DNA of 64,000 nucleotides, taken from NCBI GenBank assembly GCA_000727475.1, contig KL647288.1, forward strand, positions 784,832-848,831. The letters are read 5' to 3'. The notes under the pieces are model-generated. The model worked only from the letters and a program-made list of their open reading frames with translations, was not told where the DNA came from and ran no database searches. The position numbers were made by a program, and so were the translations under genes. This stretch comes from Sarcocystis neurona (Eukaryota > Apicomplexa > Conoidasida > Eucoccidiorida > Sarcocystidae). Shown here piece by piece: positions 40,842-47,500 of this stretch (the stretch's first letter is position 1; every line of letters begins with the position of its first letter).

Positions 40842-43800
40842 GAATGTAGAAGCAAGGGTGAGCTGCAGTTATACATATAAGTCAGCATATATATATATAT
40901 ATATATATGTAAGTAAGTCTAGAGGAAGAAGTGTTTTGTCTTCAGACTTTGTGTAGTTGTACGTATAACTTAGCATATACGTATATATACATATATGTAT
41001 ATGAGTAAAATGTAGAGGAAGAAGTGTGTTGTCTTGTGAGTTAATGTTGCTGCCACATACGCAGAGACTTGCTGTTCTTTGACCAATCATTCCCGGTGAA
41101 CAGAGAGGCAATTTCTTTTTCTTCGACAGCGACATAGTCGGGAGCCTTCGTTCCTCCACGGCGCCAGCGTTTTCCTCCGGTTGCTGCAGGGTCTTTCAAA
41201 AAGCCGTCGACTCCACGCTGCTGCCAGTCCTTTCTCCGTCCCGCATTCTTCTTCTTCTTCTGCGTTGCATTCTTCTTCTTTTTCATCTTCCGTTTCGCCT
41301 CTGTGCTCTTCCTGACGGTTATTTTGTCTCCCCTGGTTTTCTTCCCGTTAAACGAGTTCTTCTGCTTCCGCCTCTTCTTCGTCTTCCTCTTCTTCTTCTT
41401 CGTCTTCCCCCTTTTCCTGTTCGTCGTTTTCTTCTTTTTGTCCTTCACTTTTTTCTCCTTCTTTCTCTCGTTTTCTCCTTTCTCTTTTCCTCGCGTGTTT
41501 GGTTGCCTGTTTTGCAATGGTTCCTGGCATTACGTGAAAAGTCTGGAGCTGGATCGGTGGGGCACTTTCGTCTCGTGCTGCGGTGTATGTACACCGCACA
41601 CTATAGCAAAAGGGTAGGGTACCAGCGTGATTGCACAACAGTCAATCAAAGGTGGTTGCTATTCGAGTGTCTCTCTGTTCTCCAGTGCTTCTCCTCTGTT
41701 GTAGCTGCTGCCAGTGACTGCTGTTCTCCCCCTTTCCGCTTTCTGTTCCCACTAGCCATCATCTGCGTGGAGGACCCCATGGCGCTGTACCAGCAGTACA
41801 AGGCTGAAGTAGAAGCAGCGGTAGCCGCAGCAGCAGAAGAGGAAGACGCGTCAGCGACAGCAGCAACAACAAAAGAGAAAGACGGGTCACCGACCGCAGC
41901 AGCAGAAGAAGCGAAAGAGGCGTCAGCGACAGCAGCAAAAGCAGGGACACAAGCCGGAGGAGCAGGAGGAGGAGGCGAAAGAGAGCGAGGCGCAGCAGCG
42001 GGAGAAGGAGCATGCGACAGCAGGGAAAGAAGTAGACGCTTCTTGAGTACGTGGAAAGCGGCGGCAAGGAGAGGTATTGCTGCGCGTGCTGTGGACAGCG
42101 GAGGCAGCAGAGAAATTGCAGAAAAACGTCCCTCACAGCACCTGCTGGGGGGTCCACGGGAAGCCTTGGCAAGAGCAGCAGCACCACCGGGAGAAGCGAC
42201 CGGAGTTGCCTCAGCAGAAGGAAGGACTACGGCAGCAGCAGCAGAAGGACGGGGCGTGCTGGCAGCAGCAGCAGTGTCAGGAGGGAAGCAGCCGACGAGG
42301 GACGGGAGCTGCTGCTGCGGCAGCAGTGTTGAGGCGTCTGTTTCTTCAGGCTGCGACGCAGCAGCAGGAAGTAAGATTACTCCAGATCGCGCTTCACCTG
42401 AGCAGCAGAAGACCGAAGTGGGAAGACAGGATAAAGGAGACGGTGTGCGAGGAACGGAAGAAGAGTTCTTCGAAGGGGAAGAAAAAGAAGAAGAAACAGC
42501 CGAGGACGACGTACTAAAAAGGTTGACGTTCCGCACACCATGCCGGCAAGAAGCGGGAGAGGTTGACGGCCCTGTGCAGAAAACCGTGGAAAGACGAAGC
42601 AACACAGACCCCAGACGCTATTCCCAAGAGAAAGGGAGTTCAGCGAGGACGGTGGCAATGAAAGAACAGACAGAACTAGCAAGTTTGACGGAAGGTCGAA
42701 GTTGTGAGGTGACTTGTCAAAGAAGTTTTGATAGAAAGGAAAGAGGTGACCAGGAAAACGAAGCGCCAGTTCCTGATAATGCGCTGGCCACCAAGACAGC
42801 GACCGCGCTCCTGGGCTGCAAGGCGGTCGGAAGGGAAAGCGATTTGTTGGGCCCCAGCAACGCGGTCGAAGAGAAAGCCGGTTTGGGCTCCAACGCGCTC
42901 GCAGGGGGGAGAGAGGTTGTTTTGAACGGCGGGAGGAGGACGAGGAGGACAAGGAGTGAAGAAGTCACCGAGAAAACAGAAAATGCCGTCGCGTGCTTCT
43001 CGCTTTCCTCTTCACTCTTGCAGAAAGAAGAAGAAGAGAAGAAGAGAAAATGTCCACATGGACCAGGAGGAGAACCTGCAGGGAAGACAGATAAGTTGAG
43101 ACAGAACTGCGGAACCAACAAAGAAAGGGAACGCAGAGGAGAGGACGTAGGACAGCGAGAGGGGGACGAAAAAAACGAAGCAAGAGAAGGAGCCGGTGGG
43201 ATAGGACTGCAAAGACAACGTTGCTTTTTCGGGCAGGAAGAAGAAGAAGGAAGAAGAAGCAGAGAGGTGGCGGGTTTTCTCCGGCCAGATTCTACTTCCC
43301 AGAAATTGGACGAGACGAGACAACAGCGCAGCAGCGAGACACCCAGAGACAGAGGTCCTCCCGTTTTGCCGTTCTGCAGCAACGACGCGGAAGGACAGAA
43401 GGAAACAGCAGGGCTAAGAGAAAGAGGGAAGAATAAGAGAAAAAAAGAGAGAGGAGCTGGAGCGGCTTTGTTTTCCGTCATGAATGCCTCTCTAAGTGAA
43501 GGAGTGAATTTTAGTGGCGCGCTAGCGCGGCTCCTGGTGGTGGTCGGACTGCCGTATCCGCATCCCGGCGACCCAGTCTTTGCACTGCGCGCCGCTTACT
43601 TTTCTTCTCTCCAGCAGCAACAGCAGGCAGCGAAGAGAGAAGAAGGAGACACGCAGAGTTCTGTCTCCCGCCTGCGGCAGCTGCACCAGCAGCAAGCGAG
43701 GGCAGACCGGCTCGAGCAACAGCAGCAGCAGCGGGATCAACAGCAGGAAGAGGAGCAGCACAGGAGCGAGACGGCGGGTCTCAGTGGGGCGCACCAGCAG

Positions 43801-44583
43801 CAGCGGCATCAGAGACACGCCACCGGAGAACGCGTTGCACCGCTGCCTTTAGAAAAAAACGTAGCAATTGCAAATGGCGAAGGCTTCCTCGTTCTGCAGC
43901 AGCAGCGACCGGCAACTCCAACAACACCGAGAGCGGAGGCAACAACAGCAGCAGCAGCAGCTAGGGCAGAAGAGGAAGCGAGTGACAGGCGTAGTAGTTG
44001 TTGTTGTAGTAGTAGCCGATCCACCGCCGCGCACTGCTGCAGCAGCAGCAGGACCGCCAGCACGTTTTGCAGCAGCAGTTCCGAGGACAGCAACAACGCC
44101 ACCTGTAGCAGCAGTAGTAAGATGTATGATGGTAGCAGCAGCTGCATGTGTAACACTAGCAGCAGGAGTAATGGGAGAGAGAGCGGCGACACGAGTAACA
44201 AGGGGAAGAGAGGTGAAAGAGAAGATACTGCTGAAGAGGAGAAAAGTTTGGCTCTGTTGCAGTGTATGATGATCGTCAATCAAACACTCGGGCGAGCTAT
44301 TCGACAAAAAGATGATTATGCTGCTATGCTGCTCGTGGACCAGCGCTTCACGCATACACGTGTTCAACAGTTACTGGCGACATGGGTAGGAGAGTCGCTG
44401 CAAAGCACCGCAGCCCTGTACGACTGCCGTTGTTCCTCTTCTTCGTGTGTTTCTTCTCTTTGCAGAAGAACACACTTGTGTTTCAGAAGTGTCCAGCAAG
44501 CCGCCGGAAGTCTCGAAATTTTCTTCACACGCCTGAGGAGCGCAGCCGAGCAAGCGCAACTGGGGAGACGTAGTGGAAAGTAG
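11515..44583 (+). CDS. DDX11/CHL1-family Fe-S DNA helicase, multi-exon gene span (5' end not found)
   Basis: Superfamily 2 5'-3' DNA helicases of the DDX11/CHL1 group unwind forked and G-quadruplex DNA and support sister-chromatid cohesion in the nucleus. The ordered, same-strand motifs are: motif I PTGTGKTLS (11.59 kb); motif Ia ICTRTHAQ (20.44 kb); Fe-S cysteines in RLCINQ, probable RCLVEA and CVFY, and SCPYF (20.83-25.94 kb); motif II VIDEAHH (28.86 kb); GGTLSP (34.98 kb) and HVIPP (35.06 kb); ILVFFPSF (35.85 kb); motif V SEGVNFS (43.49 kb); motif VI QTLGRAIRQ (44.28 kb). GGT, HVIPP and GVNFS favour DDX11/CHL1 over XPD, RTEL1 or FANCJ. Exons are listed separately and are separated by introns of up to several kb made largely of microsatellites. 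Large Gln/Ala/Ser/Glu insertions interrupt the conserved domains. The first exon (family consensus FPF.PY..Q) was not found, and some exon edges are tentative. Confidence 0.85.
11740..12560. repeat. Intronic TA/TG microsatellites and C/T-rich sequence
   Basis: (TA)n and CATATATA runs at about 11780-11900 and 12410-12520, with a long TCTTCT-type pyrimidine stretch between them. The plus-strand Ser/Phe-rich frame through it (11871-12719) is judged non-coding. Confidence 0.7.
12819..13197 (+). CDS. Probable helicase exon, non-conserved spacer after motif I
   Basis: This stretch looks coding: an acceptor (ACGTGCGCAG) opens LSENEVTLLARRSLAAAEGD, continues through an Ala/Glu/Lys-rich segment to GRFFIDGRYFESL, and ends at a good donor (CCCTG/GTAAGC). 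DDX11 proteins have a variable spacer between motif I and the DWV segment, so this could be that spacer. Nothing in it is conserved enough to prove membership of the helicase gene. Confidence 0.45.
13260..14115. repeat. CAG-rich tract with an 18-nt sub-repeat
   Basis: About 850 nt of GCA/CAG trinucleotides. At about 13315-13410 an 18-nt unit (CAGTAGCAGCAGCAACTG) is tandemly repeated. One frame carries a TAG in each unit, while the other two read Asn-Cys-Ser or Ala-Thr repeats. Both strands are open in long frames. I treat the tract as intronic because no conserved motif occurs in it. Confidence 0.6.
14690..14886 (+). other. Exon-like island of unknown identity
   Basis: A short non-repetitive island whose plus-strand frame reads DAVGRCVGLLLQQRINTETV and continues with an acidic stretch before a stop at 14884-14886. 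The composition looks coding and it lies between the motif I exon and motif Ia, so it may be a small helicase exon. I found no convincing match to the family. Confidence 0.25.
14920..17480. repeat. Large intronic TA/TG/CA microsatellite block
   Basis: Nearly continuous TATATG, TACACA and TCTCTA repeats with short unique islands at about 15040-15210, 15640-15800 and 16640-16830. The many Tyr/Ile/Cys-rich open frames on both strands are repeat translations. Confidence 0.85.
17540..18370. repeat. CTG then CAG tract flanking a possible exon
   Basis: The plus strand switches from CTG/GCT-rich (17540-17810) to CAG/GCA-rich (17880-18260). Such a switch can form an imperfect inverted repeat. The middle contains the possible helicase exon listed next. 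Confidence 0.6.
17815..18040 (+). CDS. Possible helicase exon with the DWV-like segment
   Basis: The frame reads SPPAWVRAAYEQMHQ followed by a Gln/Arg/Lys/Glu-rich helix (RQRAAALRLRMQQQQQQDKE). DDX11 proteins have a conserved PDWV..F segment followed by a charged coiled coil between motifs I and Ia, and both position and order fit. The tryptophan-valine match is short and the exon edges are uncertain. Confidence 0.4.
18400..20350. repeat. Intronic TA microsatellites with a GGAGAC array
   Basis: Long TATATA/TACATA repeats. At about 19640-19732 there is a purine array built from GGAGACAC, GGAGACAG and GGAGACGG units. No conserved coding signal was seen. Confidence 0.8.
20429..20836 (+). CDS. 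Helicase exon with motif Ia and the first Fe-S cysteine
   Basis: Left edge: acceptor CTGCTGCTGCAG. It begins LLICTRTHAQVQQYVMELRR, matching the family's IYYCSRTHSQL.QFV.E. It ends FVSSLRISPLGGRRRLCINQ, matching VRLVSLGSRQNLCVNEDV, in which the cysteine is the first ligand of the 4Fe-4S cluster. Right edge: AACCAG/GTACAA, phase 0. Between the two conserved blocks lies an insertion of roughly 85-90 residues rich in Gln, Glu, Ala and Pro that human DDX11 lacks. Confidence 0.85.
20840..22770. repeat. CAG/GAAGCAG repeat region around the assembly gap
   Basis: CAG-rich sequence on both sides of the N run. Next to the gap a 30-nt unit repeats that in one frame encodes EKLQQQQKQR. Whether it is an intron or a coding insertion in the Fe-S domain is unresolved. 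The frame into the gap is open on both sides. Confidence 0.7.
21388..22131. other. Assembly gap (744 N)
   Basis: Run of undetermined bases. The same 30-nt repeat unit occurs on both flanks, so the gap is most likely a tandem array that could not be assembled; its true length may differ from 744. Confidence 0.99.
22602..22833 (+). CDS. Probable helicase Fe-S exon(s) with second and third cysteines
   Basis: Two short segments fit the family order. RCLVEAAVSTTKKQ (from 22602) resembles DRCVDMQ...KKK, and QQICVFYQRK (to about 22833) resembles ACPFY. In DDX11 these cysteines are Fe-S ligands two and three. They lie in different frames, so a short intron is needed between them; a GTATCA donor after GCAGCA and an acceptor before CAGATCTGC would keep phase. 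Similarity is short and a frameshift or different splicing is possible. Confidence 0.45.
22900..23960. repeat. Long pyrimidine-rich (TCTTC)n intron tract
   Basis: About 1 kb of C/T-rich plus strand, interrupted at about 23450-23700 by a mixed-composition island. The Ser/Phe/Leu-rich frame (22685-24094) is largely a translation of this tract. The island includes a weak CSYFHNR look-alike that I rejected in favour of the exon at 25861. Confidence 0.6.
24010..25130. repeat. Intronic TA/TG microsatellite block
   Basis: Continuous TATATG and TACATA repeats with no coding signal. Confidence 0.85.
25331..25384. promoter_or_regulatory. Two copies of the palindrome GGTGTNYGTACACC
   Basis: GGTGTACGTACACC at 25331-25344 is a perfect 14-bp palindrome. 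A second copy, GGTGTCTGTACACT, sits at 25371-25384 with a start-to-start spacing of 40 nt. Four similar sites occur elsewhere in the window. They may be binding sites for a dimeric factor; no factor can be named from sequence. Confidence 0.45.
25490..25860. repeat. CTG/GCT tract before the CPYF exon
   Basis: Dense GCTGCTG repeats, open in all plus frames. It ends at the acceptor GTGATCAG (to 25860) and is probably the 3' part of an intron. Confidence 0.6.
25861..25962 (+). CDS. Helicase exon with the fourth Fe-S cysteine (CPYF)
   Basis: Reads SECMDIEEVRRTGASPALGS and then CPYFATQLAAAEAE, aligning with the family segment LAEVKDMEQLLALG followed by ACPYY.SRLA. The CPYF cysteine is the fourth 4Fe-4S ligand. 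The exon is 102 nt, phase 0 on both sides, between TGATCAG and the donor GCAGAG/GTAATG. Joining it directly to the exon at 28770 gives an ungapped match to the family across the junction. Confidence 0.8.
25963..28769. other. Intron between the CPYF and DEAH exons, 2.8 kb
   Basis: It contains a mixed-composition stretch (25963-26620) with a C/T-rich run, a TA microsatellite block (26620-27490), a GC-rich island near 27600-27680 containing GCGCATGCGCGCGC, then a purine tract (about 27785-28000) and a pyrimidine tract (about 28000-28480). Ends are GTAATG and GGGGAAG. Confidence 0.65.
27785..28480. repeat. Purine GGAGACAC array followed by pyrimidine GTCTCC array
   Basis: About 27825-27870 has GGGGAGACAC repeats inside a longer purine tract. 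About 28015-28470 has (GTCTCCCT)-type repeats such as GTGTCTCCCTGTCTCCC. The second is largely the reverse complement of the first, so the two can pair in the transcript or form non-B DNA. Confidence 0.75.
28770..28922 (+). CDS. Helicase exon with Walker B DEAH box (motif II)
   Basis: Reads VVLFPAGALATETQRRGLGI, NFDNSFLVIDEAHHLPDII and ANGASASLDIHS. Asp and Glu of DEAH coordinate Mg-ATP. The donor CACTCT/GTAAGA is clear. Two acceptors are possible: GGGGAAG (exon from 28770, phase 0) and TTTCCCGCAG (exon from 28789). I prefer 28770 because the phase fits the previous exon and the protein then aligns with human DDX11 (VVLPYQ to DEAH) without gaps. The second acceptor has the better pyrimidine tract. 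Confidence 0.85.
28923..31201. other. Intron after the DEAH exon, 2.3 kb
   Basis: Bounded by GTAAGA and TCTCTTCCAG. It holds C/T-rich sequence (28923-29480), a CTG/GCT tract (29500-29850), TA microsatellites (29940-30350 and 30640-30990) and a mixed-composition stretch (30360-30640). No conserved motif was seen. Confidence 0.7.
31202..32507 (+). CDS. Large helicase exon between motifs II and III, with insertions
   Basis: Conserved islands in order: VKDACSSLLLYVQKYCDRLP plus HHLQQLLRLVEQLLRCMEHP (31202-31335), matching LLQYMERYGKRL...QILYLLEKF; AARLLQALQLTYFSFHDLLSF and following (31860-31970); LYTLRAFLRALLEAGSNDRV (32220-32280), matching MHIQGFLAALT..NQDGRV; and VKIVRLQVLCLDV (32468-32506), matching LKFLLLNP. 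Between them are Gln/Pro/His, Ser and Gly-Glu-Thr-Ala low-complexity insertions. Acceptor TCTCTTCCAG, phase 0; donor GTCG/GTAGGA, leaving one nucleotide. This is a DDX11-specific accessory region. Confidence 0.85.
32214..32227. promoter_or_regulatory. Palindrome copy CGTGTCTGTACACC inside an exon
   Basis: One of six matches to GGTGTNYGTACACC, here within coding sequence for TCLYTL. Being coding, this copy may be chance or dual-purpose. Confidence 0.3.
32508..33994. other. Intron before the micro-exon, 1.5 kb
   Basis: Donor GTAGGA and acceptor GCTTCTGCAG. About 32600-33870 is TA/TG/CA microsatellite with a mixed-composition island at 33200-33400. Confidence 0.75.
33995..34015 (+). CDS. 21-nt helicase micro-exon
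   Basis: GAAGATGCTTCGGCTCCATTC lies between the acceptor CTCTGCTTCTGCAG and a consensus donor GTGAGT. The previous exon ends one nucleotide into a codon and the next begins two nucleotides in; joined through these 21 nt they read LDVGRCFGSILNRCSKC, which aligns without a gap to the family segment before the GGT motif (human NPAVHFAQVVKEC). Length, phase and alignment all agree. Skipping it would remove seven residues without shifting frame. Confidence 0.8.
34016..34942. other. Intron after the micro-exon, 0.9 kb
   Basis: Begins with a purine-rich stretch (about 34040-34330: GAGAGG, GAAGGA, CAGCAG), then a CTG tract with an 18-nt unit TTGCTGCTTCTGCTGCTG repeated about six times (34600-34710), then C/T-rich sequence to the acceptor TGTGTCTCGCAG. 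Confidence 0.75.
34943..35104 (+). CDS. Helicase exon with the GGT and HVIPP motifs
   Basis: Reads NRCSKCVLLGGTLSPRLRL, then ALLHFSGPHVIPPSRVFV, matching CRAVVIAGGTMQP and EFSCGHVIPPDNILP. The HVIPP block is specific to the DDX11/CHL1 branch in my knowledge of these families. Enters in phase one and ends GCAG/GTGAGT, leaving one nucleotide that completes a glutamate codon with the next exon. Confidence 0.9.
35105..35705. other. Intron of CTG/GCT repeats, 0.6 kb
   Basis: GTGAGT to TTTTTTTATTCGTAG; the body is nearly all CTG/GCT and CTTCT runs. Several plus frames are open through it, but phase and alignment need it removed. Confidence 0.75.
35706..35897 (+). CDS. Helicase exon with FFPSF (motif IV region)
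   Basis: Reads EEGNCCFDSRFHVQADIRSR, then RALLLLLIAASCTVPRGEGI, then LVFFPSFSFLRQFHQFLLSQ, matching LEFTF...[29 protein letters not shown]. It starts helicase domain 2. Donor CAGC/GTAAGG leaves one nucleotide, which combines with the exon at 37912 to give glutamine. Confidence 0.88.
35898..37911. other. Intron, 2.0 kb, mostly TA/TG microsatellite
   Basis: GTAAGG to TCTCGCTCAG. TA/TG repeats at about 35985-36370 and 36790-37530, a unique island at 36380-36780 with a T9-plus run near 36720, and C/T-rich sequence from 37600. Confidence 0.7.
37571..37584. promoter_or_regulatory. Palindrome copy GGTGTCTGTACACC
   Basis: A match to GGTGTNYGTACACC in the intron, 328 nt before the exon at 37912. Function unknown. 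Confidence 0.4.
37912..38020 (+). CDS. Helicase exon before the motif V domain (right edge uncertain)
   Basis: After joining it reads QAADLVQQLLRVCPRIFVEQ, matching LLGRLAARKKIFQE in domain 2. It runs into a Gln/Ser repeat tract, with a 33-nt unit encoding SSSSSSNCRSY three times (38030-38140), so the donor cannot be placed. The next conserved segment is at 41756. Confidence 0.7.
38640..39022. repeat. Tandem repeat of 72-86 nt, 4.4 copies
   Basis: Copies start at about 38676, 38752, 38824, 38902 and 38988 (partial). Each begins GGTATTTCTCTGTATACAT (first copy with a variant) and contains GCATATATATGTGTTTCTCT. They differ almost only in the length of an internal (TA)n run, which is longest in the fourth copy. 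Confidence 0.85.
39970..40235. repeat. GTCTCC array
   Basis: Tandem CTGCTGTCTCCGTGTCTCTCC-like units on the plus strand, in the last large intron. Long open frames on both strands here are repeat translations. Confidence 0.8.
40600..41015. repeat. Intronic TA/CA microsatellites
   Basis: Four (TA)n runs alternating with short unique segments; two of the latter (near 40915 and 41010) repeat GTAGAGGAAGAAGTG-like sequence. Confidence 0.75.
41582..41595. promoter_or_regulatory. Palindrome copy GGTGTATGTACACC
   Basis: Perfect match to GGTGTNYGTACACC, 160 nt upstream of the final helicase exon. Function unknown. Confidence 0.4.
41756..44583 (+). CDS. Terminal helicase exon(s) with motifs V and VI and two large insertions
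   Basis: From the acceptor TTCTGTTCCCACTAG it reads ICVEDPMALYQQYKAEV, matching the family's VEQVLLAYSRCI. An insertion of about 530 residues rich in Ala, Glu, Lys, Arg and Ser follows (about 41820-43440). Motif V is ALFSVMNASLSEGVNFSG with ARLLVVVGLPYPHPGDP (43465-43575). A second insertion of about 200 residues, Gln- then Ser-rich, follows (43610-44230). Motif VI is MMIVNQTLGRAIRQKDDYA then MLLVDQRF (44265-44345); the GRAIR arginines contact ATP. The tail VQQAAGSLEIFFTRL resembles the family C-terminus. The stop is TAG at 44581-44583. A small intron within the insertions or near 44440-44465 (TTTGCAG) cannot be excluded. Confidence 0.85.
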
Positions 44584-47500
44584 CTCTTCACTTCTTCGAA
44601 GAAAGTAAAAGATTTGTGTCGCTGGAGGTTGACGCTTCTGGGCGTAAATTCTTTCAAAGAAAGCATGTCTGCGTTGAGAATGCCCGGAACGCTACAAAAT
44701 ACAGAAAGAAAGCTACGTACACGTATCACGATTTGACGGATTATCTATGTGTCTAAGGGCGGTTCCAAATATACAGGTGTGTCATTCGTTTAAATACATA
44801 TGTGTGTAAGTCTATGTATGCGTCGGGTTACGTGCAGTCCTATCTTACGTGTGGACATGAAGAACTGCTTCGAATCTCCTTGAACACGTAGATTTGTATG
44901 TAGGTGTGAAGGTGCACACAGAGGTCGGTGACCTGCTTGTAGTAGTGTGCGATAGATAAATGTTCACCTAGTGCGCAACAGAGGGACGTGGACCTATAAT
45001 GTACAACGACGGAAGCATTTGTCCGCCCACTTAGATGCCGGAATGCGTTTAATACGCGCCTGCCATGTGAGCTCTCCACAACAGAGACTTTCCAGGACAC
45101 TTCCATGTGGAGACGTCTCCCCGTGTGTCTACACCGTGGTTAACGCACATATATTGAGCCTGTCAGGCCAGAATTTTCACGACTAGAATTCTGTATACAA
45201 GTGTGTGTGTGTGTATGCATGTATGTGCATCACCTGACATAGCAACAGTTTGTCTTTTACTGAGGATATTCGCTCACACCTCCACACGCCTATACCTGGG
45301 TGCCTGTGTCGTCTGAGCGGCAACTTGCGTTTGTATCGGCGTTCACACGGGATACTTAGTTACACCATCGCGTGCCCTGCGCACGTGTACTGAGATGCCT
45401 GGATTCACGTACGTGCGCAATTCGGCAGAGTCCCAGCCGTTACTTTAGTTGATGTACAGCTACGGAAGTCCTTCGATTCACCATAGTCTTCAAATGAAAA
45501 GACGCCTGGCAGTCTGTAAAGCAGTCGGCGTGTTGCGTGTCTACACTCGCACGTGCCTTCGTGCACACAGAAGCATTTTCAGCCAGTACCTCCGTGCGGA
45601 AAAAGCACATCCTCATGTGCAGTTTCACACCTGCAAACAAGAATCTTGGGCGGCTAAAAAAGGACAACTCGTGAACGTGTCTTCGGAGAATAAAAAATCA
45701 TTTTCCTTTACACCGATGAGCACGTTTAATGTCGTACTTGTACAGGTACGCGTGTGTACACTACACACATATGTACACGTACAGACGCAGATGTGAACAG
45801 ACGTCTGTACAGGTACACAGCGTGACCACCGTTTATTGACGTACTAGCATACTCAACCGTGTAGATAATCATTTTTGCACCTGGCAAGAACTGCACTGCA
45901 ACCGTGTGATTTTGTGACTGCGTAGGCAGGTGTGAGAAGTTCCTATGTGTAACCTGGATTTGCCACTTCGTAGATTTCACACATGTATGTGTGGCTTCGA
46001 AATTCTTCAGCGCTCCGTAGCAAGCGAAAGTCCAGCCTGCATAAGTCGGAACGACCACGCGTAATGGCAGGGAAATTGCGGAAGGCAGCTGCCTGCGGGC
46101 AGCCACATTTCTCGTAGGTGCACGTTTCCTCGTTCGTGGCAACTCTACAGAGGCACGTGGGCTGACGCGGCGTTTATGACGGCATCGTAACGACGCAGCG
46201 CTTCTGTGTTGCCGCGCACGAGGTACAGTACTTGCCTGCAATTTTTAGGGGCCTCAGAAAGTGGCAGGACAGACGCTGTACGAGTCCGTTGTGCTACCCG
46301 AGTGTAACCGTCTAGATTTTTGAGTGAAACAATCTGTTTCATCTTCATCCTTATGACGCTACCGGTGCCACCTAGGATCTGGATTCCACAAAGGAGCTAC
46401 GTCTCCCAGTCAGTGCACGTTAGCCGCGGTGCGACAAAACGCGATCGCGTGAAGTCAGCGACGTTCCGTACCTCCTCTGGGAGGTCTTTTTTTTGACGGA
46501 TTTTGTCTACTGTCGACCTTGTGAGGTTGGAGGCATGTGGAGTAGAGCAGAATGGGCTGCTCTTTTGTTCCATTTTTGTTGTGCTTACTAAAATTCATAA
46601 GCCATCCAATTGGGAAGTACAATTGTTGCACCTACACTTCTTTGCAGAGACGTAGCCGCTCCACACGAAGTGCACAGGTCGGTCTTGTGACCAGACAGAG
46701 TTTTGGGTGAGACAATGAAGAAGGCAGGCTAGCGACCTCTTTCGTATACTTTCCGTGCAAGCTCAGGCTCAGACTGGAATTGAAAGGCAGAATAGTGACG
46801 TTGAGGAAGTTTCTACTGGTACTTGGACCTTACGTGTGCCTCTCTACTTCTACGATGTGAAGAAGTGTCACGCCGTTTGTAATTTATGATACATGGAGAT
46901 GTGGAGAAAATTCAGTCAGTCTTCGTCTGAAATACCAGCTGCGCTCCCACGTAATCTCGCTTAACGTCTAATACAATGCTCACGAAAGTGGAGCGAATAT
47001 CGCGATCGCTATCGTGCTCTTTACAAGTTTTCGGAGGCGGAACGGTAGAGAGGAGCCAATGCTTCGTACGCTATTTTCCCATGGTGAGGTTGTGAAGGGC
47101 TCTGAGAATGTCTAAGTTTGGATGCGGTGCGCCCGCGAGCGGGCTAGACGAAAGCTGCGATCTCCTCTCGGGGGTAGTTGTAAAGGTGATTGTTGATGAA
47201 GTCCTTCACACCATGCTGGTGGCTACTTTGTTAAGCACATACTTTAATAGCATAATAATAGGACAACTAGGCACGTATGTAATTCTGGAACTACTGACTT
47301 TACGAAGGAACACGTGAAACTGCAGCGCAAATTTTCCTGCATCCGCGGACAAGGAAGACAGACGATGCGGTGGAGTGTGGAAAACACCACATTATGAATT
47401 CTTGGGCCTGCTTCATTATTCAGTCCCAGCGCAGTGCACAGGACAAGGGTTCGGCGCATGGAGGATCGGCACCGTCCCAGTACAGGTACTTCACCCTGAC

